Positions 8,659-15,356 of a stretch of 15,356 nt of DNA are shown here, piece by piece. Position 1 is the first letter of the stretch; each line of letters opens with the position of its first letter. The notes under the pieces are model-generated. The model was not told the DNA's origin, made no database searches, and worked only from the letters and a program-made list of their open reading frames with translations. A program made the translations under genes and the position numbers. This stretch comes from an uncultured Xanthobacteraceae bacterium (GTDB taxonomy: Bacteria; Pseudomonadota; Alphaproteobacteria; Rhizobiales; Xanthobacteraceae): contig CATPCO010000343.1 in NCBI GenBank assembly GCA_955652925.1, forward strand, positions 1-15,356. Reading direction: 5' to 3'.

Positions 8659-8684
8659 CCCGGATTTCGCTTCGCTCATCCGGG
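8659..8684. repeat. Short palindromic repeat after addA
   Basis: CCCGGAT (8659-8665) pairs with ATCCGGG (8678-8684) around the 12-nt loop TTCGCTTCGCTC. The form is that of the widespread Bradyrhizobiaceae-type palindrome with a GCTTCGC core (recalled, not searched). It starts 5 bp after the addA stop and has no T-tract, so terminator activity is uncertain. Confidence 0.7.
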
Positions 8685-8714
8685 CTACGGCCCTCACCTG
8701 CCCGTGAGCTTGCC

Positions 8715-8743
8715 TTGACGCTCGTGCCAGGCGTCCATACGTT
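8715..8743 (+). promoter_or_regulatory. Candidate sigma-70-type promoter for trxA
   Basis: TTGACG (8715-8720) and TACGTT (8738-8743) are separated by 17 bp. The -35 matches the consensus at five of six positions; the -10 is weaker, at three of six. The predicted start lies near 8750, leaving a leader of about 28 nt that contains the trxA ribosome site. This would let trxA be expressed independently of addBA. Confidence 0.4.
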
Positions 8744-8765
8744 CCCAACTCTTTCAGAAAAAACG

Positions 8766-8771
8766 AAAGGA
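8766..8771 (+). promoter_or_regulatory. Ribosome binding site deciding the trxA start
   Basis: AAAGGA lies 6 nt before ATG 8778. The same frame is open back into addA (8583), but that extension has no comparable site and does not look like thioredoxin, so the 8778 start is preferred. Confidence 0.75.
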
Positions 8772-8777
8772 ACTCCC

Positions 8778-9098
8778 ATGGCCGTTGGCAAGGTTTCGGA
8801 CAGCACATTCGCATCCGAGGTATTGAAGGCGACCAGCCCGGTCGTGGTGGATTTTTGGGCTGAATGGTGCGGCCCCTGCCGCTCGATTGCTCCCGCGCTC
8901 GAGGAAATCGCCGGATCGCTTGGTGACAAGGTCAAGATCGTCAAGCTCAACGTGGACGAAAATCCTCAGACGGCGACCAAATACGGCATTCAGTCGATCC
9001 CGACCCTGATGATCTTCAAGAACGGCCAGGAGGCCTCGCGCCAGATCGGCGCCGCGCCGAAGCAGAAGCTCGAGCAGTGGATCACAACCGCGGTTTGA
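8778..9098 (+). CDS. trxA: Thioredoxin 1
   Basis: The 106-aa product has the standard length of bacterial thioredoxin 1 and carries the WCGPC redox site (Cys31, Cys34). It also has the buried Asp25 in VDFWAEWC, Lys56, and the cis-proline Pro75 in SIPTLMIF. It is a cytoplasmic disulfide reductase serving ribonucleotide reductase and other targets, reduced by thioredoxin reductase (not in the window). No signal peptide or membrane segment is present, so it is the cytoplasmic form. It follows addA by 124 bp, the usual alphaproteobacterial order, and ends tail to tail with folC. It has its own ribosome site and a candidate promoter. Confidence 0.97.
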   Translation: MAVGKVSDSTFASEVLKATSPVVVDFWAEWCGPCRSIAPALEEIAGSLGDKVKIVKLNVDENPQTATKYGIQSIPTLMIFKNGQEASRQIGAAPKQKLEQWITTAV

Positions 9099-9109
9099 TC
9101 GTTGCGCGT

Positions 9110-9167
9110 GTCCCGGCTGCGGTGCAGCGCGTAGCTCTTGCGGAGCGGTGTACCGCTGAGCCGGGAC
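9110..9167. repeat. Palindromic intergenic element, first unit
   Basis: GTCCCGGCT (9110-9118) pairs perfectly with AGCCGGGAC (9159-9167), and the 40-nt interior contains shorter GC-rich inverted segments. It sits 11 bp after the trxA stop. The sequence resembles GTCCCGG-ended interspersed repeats of Bradyrhizobiaceae (recalled). It lies between convergent genes, so a bidirectional terminator role is possible. Confidence 0.7.
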
Positions 9168-9190
9168 CGTTCGAGGCTGAGTCCGCGGCG

Positions 9191-9238
9191 ATCCCGGGTC
9201 TGCAGCGCACCGCTTTCGCGCTGCGCGGCGCCCGGGAT
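9191..9238. repeat. Palindromic intergenic element, second unit
   Basis: An outer stem ATCCCGGG (9191-9198) pairs with CCCGGGAT (9231-9238). An inner stem GCAGCGC (9202-9208) pairs with GCGCTGC (9219-9225). It shares vocabulary with the unit at 9110-9167, so the two look like related neighbouring copies. It lies 12 bp from the folC stop. Confidence 0.7.
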
Positions 9239-9250
9239 GCATGCGTTGCT

Positions 9251-10570
9251 CTACACCGGCGGCGTGCCGTTCACCGCCAGCACTTCGCCGGCGAGATAAA
9301 GTGAACCCGTGATCAGGATGCGCGGCGGCGGGTCAAGACCAAAGCCGTCGATCGCGGCAAGCGCCGCGCGCAGGTCTGCGCTGCTCTCGGCCGCAATACC
9401 GATGCTGCGCGCAATGTCCGCGATCTCTTCCGGCGGCCGGCTTTTCTCCTGATTCGGAACAGGCAGCGCAACAATGCGCTGCGCGAGCCCGGCAAAGTTC
9501 TTCAGGAATCCTGCACAGTCCTTGCTCGCCAGCATTGCGAGCACGAGCACGAGCGGCCGTGATACCCGTTCCTCCAGATCTGCGAGCGCGTCGGCAATTG
9601 CACGCCCGCCATCCGCATTGTGACCGCCATCGAGCCACAACTCGCTGCCCGCGGGCGCGAGCGGCGCAAGTCGCCCTTGCGAGAGACGCTGCATGCGGGC
9701 GGGCCATTCGGCGTCCGCCATGCCGTTCTCGAATGCTTGCACCGGAAGCTTGAAGGCGCCGGCCGCGCGCAGCGCCGCAATGGCGACCCCCGCATTCTCG
9801 AACTGATGGCGTCCGTAGAGTCGCGGCGGGGGAAGATCGAGCAGACCCGCGTCGTCCTGATAGACCAGCCGTCCTCGTTCCTGCGTTGCGATCCAATCCT
9901 CGCCCGCAATCCGCATCGGCGCTTGCAGCCGCGCCGCTTGCCGCTCGATGACTGCGAGCGCCTCGCGCTTTTGCGCCGCCACGATCACCGGCACGTCCGG
10001 TTTGATGATGCCCGCCTTCTCGGCCGCAATTTTATCGACCGTGTCGCCGAGAAACTCGGCGTGGTCGAGCGCCACGGGCGTGATGACTGTGACGAGCGGT
10101 TGTTCCACGACGTTCGTGGCGTCGAGCCGTCCGCCGAGCCCAACCTCGAGCAGGAGCGCATCCGCGCGGTGGCGCGCGAACAGGAGAAGCGCTGCTGCGG
10201 TCGTGATCTCGAACAGCGTTATCGGCGCTTCCCCATTGGCGCGCTCGCATTCGGCCAGCACGTCCGCAAGCTCGTCATCCTCCACCAGACGCCCCTTGCC
10301 GTCGCAACCCAATCGGAAGCGCTCGTTGAAGCGCACGAGATGGGGCGACGTATAGACATGCACGCGCAGGCCGGCGGCTTCGAGGACAGCGCGCATGAAG
10401 GCGATGGTCGAGCCCTTGCCGTTGGTGCCGCCCACATGGATGACCGGCGGCAAGCGCCGCTCGGGGTGATCGAGTGCATCGAGGATGCGCCACATGCGGT
10501 CGAGAGAAAGATCGATCCGCTTGGGATGAAGCGCGCTCAACCGCTCAATGATGGGATCGACGGGAGTCAT
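9251..10570 (-). CDS. folC: Bifunctional folylpolyglutamate synthase/dihydrofolate synthase
   Basis: The 439-aa product adds glutamate to dihydropteroate and to folates, using ATP, in the cytoplasm. It has the FolC P-loop GGTNGKGST (47-55) and YTSPHLVRFNER (73-84). Glu142 lies in LEVGLGGRLDATN, His170 in ALDHAEFLG, Lys185 (the position usually carbamylated) in AEKAGI, and DGGHN is at 314-318. Length and motifs are those of a complete Mur-ligase-family FolC. The ATG has no Shine-Dalgarno sequence just upstream. The spacer to accD is 189 bp and full of repeats, so co-transcription with accD is likely from gene order but not shown. The gene is convergent with trxA. Confidence 0.96.
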   Translation of the reverse strand: MTPVDPIIERLSALHPKRIDLSLDRMWRILDALDHPERRLPPVIHVGGTNGKGSTIAFMRAVLEAAGLRVHVYTSPHLVRFNERFRLGCDGKGRLVEDDELADVLAECERANGEAPITLFEITTAAALLLFARHRADALLLEVGLGGRLDATNVVEQPLVTVITPVALDHAEFLGDTVDKIAAEKAGIIKPDVPVIVAAQKREALAVIERQAARLQAPMRIAGEDWIATQERGRLVYQDDAGLLDLPPPRLYGRHQFENAGVAIAALRAAGAFKLPVQAFENGMADAEWPARMQRLSQGRLAPLAPAGSELWLDGGHNADGGRAIADALADLEERVSRPLVLVLAMLASKDCAGFLKNFAGLAQRIVALPVPNQEKSRPPEEIADIARSIGIAAESSADLRAALAAIDGFGLDPPPRILITGSLYLAGEVLAVNGTPPV

Positions 10571-10580
10571 GTTGCTATGG

Positions 10581-10676
10581 GTTCATCGCGGATGCGGGCG
10601 ATGCAGGTCGGGTCGAGCGCAAAGCGAATTGGTCATCGCGGACGCGGGCGATACAAGGTTGGGTCGAGCGCAAAGC
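10581..10676. repeat. Two-copy direct repeat between accD and folC
   Basis: Copies at 10581-10625 and 10631-10676 (period 50 bp) share TCATCGCGGA, GCGGGCGAT and GGTCGAGCGCAAAGC, differing at a few positions and one indel. They lie immediately upstream of folC, in its untranslated leader if folC is read from accD. No coding potential was recognised. Confidence 0.8.
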
Positions 10677-10733
10677 AGGACCCTACCCTTTGGAGCAAGC
10701 GCGTTGGGTCTCGCGAAGAGCTCGACCCAACCT
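10656..10733. repeat. Inverted repeat / hairpin between accD and folC
   Basis: AGGTTGGGTCGAGC (10656-10669) has a perfect 14-bp inverted partner at 10720-10733. Inside it, GTTGGGTC (10703-10710) pairs with GACCCAAC (10724-10731) as a compact 13-nt-loop hairpin. These alternative pairings are mutually exclusive. The GTTGGGT...ACCCAAC ends match a common Bradyrhizobiaceae interspersed palindrome (recalled). Confidence 0.75.
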
Positions 10734-10759
10734 ACCGGGTCGACGCGCCTCGATAGAGC

Positions 10760-11647
10760 CTACGCCGGCACCGGCAAACTATCCTCAGGCGCCCGCGGCT
10801 TTGCCTTGGTCAAGACACGGCAAAGATTCGCCAGTGTCGGCCGCAATTGGTGGCGATGGACGACCATATCCACCATGCCGTGCTGTTTGAGGTACTCCGC
10901 GCGCTGAAAGCCCTCGGGCAACTTCTCGCGAATGGTCTGCTCGATCACACGCGGCCCGGCGAAGCCGATAAGCGCACCGGGCTCTGCGATGTGCACGTCG
11001 CCCAGCATGGCATAGGAGGCGGTCACGCCTCCAGTGGTAGGATTGGTCAATACCACGATATAAGGCTTGCGCGACTCGCGCATGATCTGCACCGCCACCG
11101 TCGTGCGGGGAAGCTGCATCAGGGAAAAAATCCCTTCCTGCATGCGCGCTCCGCCCGAGGCCGCGAACATGATGAATGGCGTGCCCTTGCCGACCGCCGT
11201 CTCCAGCCCTTTGATCACGGCCTCGCCGGCGGCCATTCCGAGCGAACCGCCCATGAAATCGAAATCCTGAACTCCGATCACGACCGCAAGTCCTTCGAGC
11301 TTGCCGAGGCCAAGCTTGATTGCCTCGTTGCTGCCGGTCTTGCCGCGCGCATCCTTGAGCCGTTCCGTGTAGCGGCGCTCGTCACGGAATTTCAGCGGAT
11401 CGAGCGGCACCTCCGGCACGCCGATATCGAGCCAGGTCTGATTATCGAACATGGATTTGAGCCGCGCGACGGCACCCATGCGCATGTGATAGTTCGAGCC
11501 GGGAATGACAAACTGATTGGCCTCGACGTCCTTGTAGAACACGAGTTGTCCGGTCTCCGGGCATTTGATCCAGAGACTTTCCGGCGTGTCACGGCGGACG
11601 AAATAATTGCGGATTTTCGGCCGCACGACGTTCGAGATCCAGTTCAT
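10760..11647 (-). CDS. accD: Acetyl-CoA carboxylase carboxyltransferase, beta subunit
   Basis: The 295-aa product is the beta half of the carboxyltransferase that moves CO2 from biotin carboxyl carrier protein to acetyl-CoA, the committed step of fatty acid synthesis. The crotonase-like core is intact: DFDFMGGSLGMAAGEA (128-143), AASGGARMQEG (162-172) and TNPTTGGVTAS (201-211). The N-terminal zinc ribbon is degenerate: only Cys29 (WIKCPETGQ) remains where E. coli AccD has four cysteines, and the second pair is replaced around VIPGSNYHM. I recall this as usual in rhizobial AccD. The start at 11645-11647 has AAGGAG 5 nt upstream and matches the family N-terminus; a longer open frame to 11995 is shadow. 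Only 1 nt separates it from the ogt stop, so it is co-transcribed with ogt. Confidence 0.97.
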   Translation of the reverse strand: MNWISNVVRPKIRNYFVRRDTPESLWIKCPETGQLVFYKDVEANQFVIPGSNYHMRMGAVARLKSMFDNQTWLDIGVPEVPLDPLKFRDERRYTERLKDARGKTGSNEAIKLGLGKLEGLAVVIGVQDFDFMGGSLGMAAGEAVIKGLETAVGKGTPFIMFAASGGARMQEGIFSLMQLPRTTVAVQIMRESRKPYIVVLTNPTTGGVTASYAMLGDVHIAEPGALIGFAGPRVIEQTIREKLPEGFQRAEYLKQHGMVDMVVHRHQLRPTLANLCRVLTKAKPRAPEDSLPVPA

Positions 11648-11648
11648 G

Positions 11649-12271
11649 TCAACTCCTTCGCGCCCTCGGCTTGAGCGCAAAAGCCAATGCCGGGCCGGTA
11701 TCGAAAAGTGTCGGTGCATCACTCGTGCGCGCGCGTTCGATCGACAACAGGCGAAGCTTGGTCGCAATCCCGCCGCGTGCGGAGAAGCCGCCGGCCTTGC
11801 CGCCTGCCGCCAGCACGCGGTGGCACGGCACAATGATCGGAAACGGGTTGCGCCCGAGCGCTTGCCCGACCTCGCGCGCCAGACCTTGTCCCCACGCTTG
11901 CGTCTCCCGCGAACGCGGGAGGGTAAGGGTGAGTTGTTCCGCGATCTGGCCGTAGGTGCGCGTCGCGCCGGCCGGAATGGTGCGCGCGATCTCATAAACC
12001 CGGCGATCGAAGGCGGGGATTGGGTCCATGTCGAGAGCGACCCAGGAAAGATCGATCAGCTCACCATGGAGGAGTGCAACGATTGCAGCAATGACTTTCT
12101 GCACATCGGGAGGAGGCAGCGCCTCGCGCGCATCAGCCAAGCGGCGCAGCAGGCGCGTTCGGGTTCTTGTCGCATCCCCTTGCGGAAGCGCAATGCCGGT
12201 AATCGCGTGCTGGTCCCACGCGATCCCGCATGGTCCGACCGGCGTGTCGAAAAGTGTGAATCCTTGCGACG

Positions 12272-12275
<4 letters not shown>
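11649..12275 (-). CDS. ogt: Methylated-DNA-[protein]-cysteine S-methyltransferase
   Basis: The 208-aa product is a suicide O6-alkylguanine repair protein. The acceptor motif is PCHRV (Cys151, His152) in NPFPIIVPCHRVLAAGGK. Asn143 is the conserved Asn of the hinge, Arg134 sits in the recognition helix (LAREVGQALG) as the likely arginine finger, and Glu180 completes the acid-base network. Residues 116-130 (TLTLPRSRETQAWGQ) are extra: relatives go from YGQIAEQL to LAREVG through about 3-4 residues. The extra codons contain a perfect DNA palindrome (11904-11921) and look like an absorbed intergenic repeat. The insertion falls between the helices of the DNA-binding helix-turn-helix, so activity may be altered. 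The start overlaps the ftsH stop as ATGA; the stop is 1 nt from accD. The exact family name (Ogt or Ada C-terminal-like) is uncertain. Confidence 0.93.
11653..11658 (-). promoter_or_regulatory. Ribosome binding site of accD inside ogt
   Basis: AAGGAG on the minus strand, 5 nt before the accD ATG and within the last codons of ogt. It is the strongest ribosome site seen in the minus-strand block, and it fixes the accD start. Confidence 0.8.
11904..11921. repeat. Palindromic repeat inside the ogt coding sequence
   Basis: CTCCCGCG (11904-11911) and CGCGGGAG (11914-11921) form a perfect 8-bp stem around AA. The surrounding 11886-11930 codes for the residues that ordinary Ogt proteins lack. Its flanks (GGGTAAGGGTGAG on the plus strand) resemble those of intergenic palindromes. 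The frame is preserved. Confidence 0.8.
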
Positions 12276-14098
<1,823 letters not shown>

Positions 14099-14201
14099 AG
14101 GTAACCGAAAAGATGGCTTGCGCTGCCAGCAAGTGCAATGGCGGCACTCATATTAATCCATGGCGAGCGCTCCAGAAACCGCCCGCCGGACTGAGGCTTG
14201 C

Positions 14202-15044
14202 CTAGGGCGCCGCGGAGCGGGTGGCGCGGCGCACTCCGCGGGCGAGCTCCGCGACGAGATCGGTCACCGCCTTGACTGTGCTCGCAGTGGCTCCGTTGCT
14301 CTCGTCGAGGCTCGCTTTGAGCGCATTCACGAGCGCCGAGCCAACGACAACGCCATCGGCGCTCGCTGCAATGGCTGCCGCCTGATCGGCGGTGCGCACG
14401 CCGAAACCGACGGCGACAGGAAGCTTGCAGTGTCGTTTGATGCGGGCAACGGCTGCCGCCGTTTTTGCAGTATCGGGCGCGGCGGCGCCGGTGATGCCGG
14501 TGATGGAGACGTAATACACGAACCCCGACGTATTCGCGAGCACGGCCGGCAGGCGTTTGTCATCGGTCGTGGGCGTGGCGAGACGGATGAAATTGAGCCC
14601 GGCTGCGAGCGCCGGCAAGCAGAGCTCAGCGTCCTCCTCCGGCGGCAGATCGACGACAATGAGCCCGTCGACACCCGCGGATCTCGCATCGCGCAGAAAT
14701 CGCTCCACACCGTAGATATAGATCGGATTGTAATAACCCATCAGCACGAGCGGCACGACATCATTCGCCGTGCGAAGCGCGCGCACCATGTCGAGCGTCT
14801 TGGCCAAGGTCTGCCCGGCCTTGAGCGCGCGCTGTGATGACAACTGAATCGCCGGCCCATCCGCCATCGGATCGGAAAACGGCATGCCAAGCTCGATCAC
14901 GTCCGCGCCCGCCGCGGGCAGCGCCCGCAGGATGGTCATCGAAGTCGTGAGGTCGGGATCACCCGCGGTGATAAAAGTGACCAGCGCGGCGCGGCGCTGC
15001 GCTTTTAGTTCATCAAAGCGCCTGTCAATGCGCGTTGCGCTCAT
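14202..15044 (-). CDS. trpA: Tryptophan synthase alpha subunit
   Basis: The 280-aa TIM-barrel product cleaves indole-3-glycerol phosphate to indole and glyceraldehyde 3-phosphate, passing indole to TrpB. Catalytic residues are Glu51 in ELGMPFSDP and Asp62 in ADGPAIQ. MGYYNP (102-107), ITGITGA (181-187) and VGFGVRT (212-218) are the standard signatures. Length is normal. No clear ribosome site lies before the ATG. In most relatives trpB immediately precedes trpA; here a 68-aa membrane-protein ORF ends 18 nt upstream of trpA and a palindrome lies beyond it, so trpB, if adjacent, is at least about 310 bp away and outside the window. The accD and folC genes downstream keep the usual order, with ftsH-ogt interposed. 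Confidence 0.97.
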   Translation of the reverse strand: MSATRIDRRFDELKAQRRAALVTFITAGDPDLTTSMTILRALPAAGADVIELGMPFSDPMADGPAIQLSSQRALKAGQTLAKTLDMVRALRTANDVVPLVLMGYYNPIYIYGVERFLRDARSAGVDGLIVVDLPPEEDAELCLPALAAGLNFIRLATPTTDDKRLPAVLANTSGFVYYVSITGITGAAAPDTAKTAAAVARIKRHCKLPVAVGFGVRTADQAAAIAASADGVVVGSALVNALKASLDESNGATASTVKAVTDLVAELARGVRRATRSAAP

Positions 15045-15062
15045 CTGCGGCCGTGCGTGGTG

Positions 15063-15269
15063 CTAATCTTTACCGCTGCGGCGGCGCCTGGCCGCAAGGC
15101 GCACATTGATGGTGCCCAGCATGAATATCACAATCGAGCCGATGAGATTGAGCCATTCCTTTTTCTCCACAGCGGGACCGGGCTCGAGCAGTCGCACGCG
15201 CAGGAACCAGGCGACATAGGCGACCGAGACCGCGATCAGAATCCAGCCGACCAGTTTCTGTCTGCTCAT
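15063..15269 (-). CDS. Small two-helix membrane protein, function unknown
   Basis: The 68-aa ORF (from ATG 15267-15269) has two clear hydrophobic segments, about residues 5-20 (KLVGWILIAVSVAYVAW region) and 37-55 (WLNLIGSIVIFMLGTI region). A short polar loop containing a KKEW stretch joins them, and the tail is strongly basic (RLAARRRRSGK). By the positive-inside rule the C-terminus should be cytoplasmic. An upstream in-frame TTG at 15297-15299 would add ten residues without membrane character; I prefer the ATG. No convincing ribosome site is seen for either. It ends 18 nt before trpA on the same strand, so the two are probably co-transcribed. I do not recognise the family. Confidence 0.65.
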   Translation of the reverse strand: MSRQKLVGWILIAVSVAYVAWFLRVRLLEPGPAVEKKEWLNLIGSIVIFMLGTINVRLAARRRRSGKD

Positions 15270-15320
15270 GCAGCGTGGACTAGTGGAGCGTTTCCACAAA
15301 TCGAATCCTATGCGGTGTCA

Positions 15321-15356
15321 TTCCCCGGGACCGAGCGCAGCGAGGGAGCCGGGGAA
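15321..15356. repeat. Palindromic repeat at the right edge
   Basis: TTCCCCGG (15321-15328) pairs perfectly with CCGGGGAA (15349-15356) around a 20-nt interior (GACCGAGCGCAGCGAGGGAG). The palindrome reaches the last base and probably continues outside. The GAGCGCAGCGAG core is of the dispersed-repeat kind seen in rhizobial genomes (recalled). It lies about 50 bp upstream of the small membrane-protein gene. Confidence 0.7.

Noticed and set aside
9620..10756. 378-aa open frame antisense to folC
   Set aside because: It is a mirror of the folC codons and the repeat spacer; no domain or ribosome site is seen, and folC itself is unambiguous.
10847..11674. 275-aa open frame antisense to accD
   Set aside because: Composition (many His, Arg, Asp) is that of a complementary-strand shadow and no family motif is present.
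11648..11995. N-terminal extension of AccD to 11995
   Set aside because: It overlaps ogt completely, while the 11647 start has an AAGGAG site and the family N-terminal MNWISNVVRPK.
14110..14138. Possible ftsH promoter on the minus strand (TTGCAC, 17 bp, CATCTT)
   Set aside because: The -10 matches at only three of six positions, the leader would be about 4 nt, and ftsH could be read from trpA; too weak to list.
15270..15299. TTG start extending the small membrane protein to 78 aa
   Set aside because: The ten added residues are polar and unremarkable, and an ATG lies directly before the hydrophobic segment.

Overview
The window is GC-rich, densely coding chromosomal DNA that looks alphaproteobacterial, most likely Hyphomicrobiales (Bradyrhizobium/Xanthobacter-like relatives). 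Three things point there: the addB-addA-trxA block facing a folC-accD-trpA block tail to tail, an AccD with the rhizobial-style degenerate zinc ribbon, and dispersed palindromes at gene junctions that resemble Bradyrhizobiaceae interspersed elements. The taxonomic assignment rests on remembered family patterns, not on a search.

Layout. (1) 1-1916, minus strand: the 5' part of a type II haloacid dehalogenase gene (it runs off the left edge), preceded by a single-domain, zinc-dependent, MetE-like methyltransferase. (2) 2037-9098, plus strand: addB and addA, overlapping by ATGA, then trxA. AddAB is the helicase-nuclease that processes double-strand DNA ends for recombination. (3) 9251-15269, minus strand, read right to left: a 68-aa two-helix membrane protein, trpA, ftsH, ogt, accD and folC. 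The trpA/accD/folC order is the familiar alphaproteobacterial one. An ftsH paralogue and an O6-alkylguanine-DNA methyltransferase gene lie between trpA and accD, joined to each other by ATGA and to accD by a 1-nt gap, so ftsH-ogt-accD reads as one tightly coupled transcription unit.

No stretch over 300 bases lacks a gene. The spacers (627-749, 1917-2036, 8654-8777, 9099-9250, 10571-10759, 14099-14201, 15270-15356) hold mostly palindromic repeats of at least four different sequence types. A further palindrome has been absorbed in frame into ogt, and a 9-bp tandem repeat forms the 3' end of addA. No tRNA, rRNA, CRISPR array, transposase or phage gene was seen.

The core genes are housekeeping: folate, tryptophan and malonyl-CoA synthesis, thiol redox, DNA repair and membrane proteolysis. 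I did not find an undescribed multi-gene system. The most unusual items are the repeat-derived insertion inside the DNA-binding region of Ogt, the ftsH-ogt insertion in the trpA-accD locus, the AddA tail repeat, and a possibly leaderless addB transcript.
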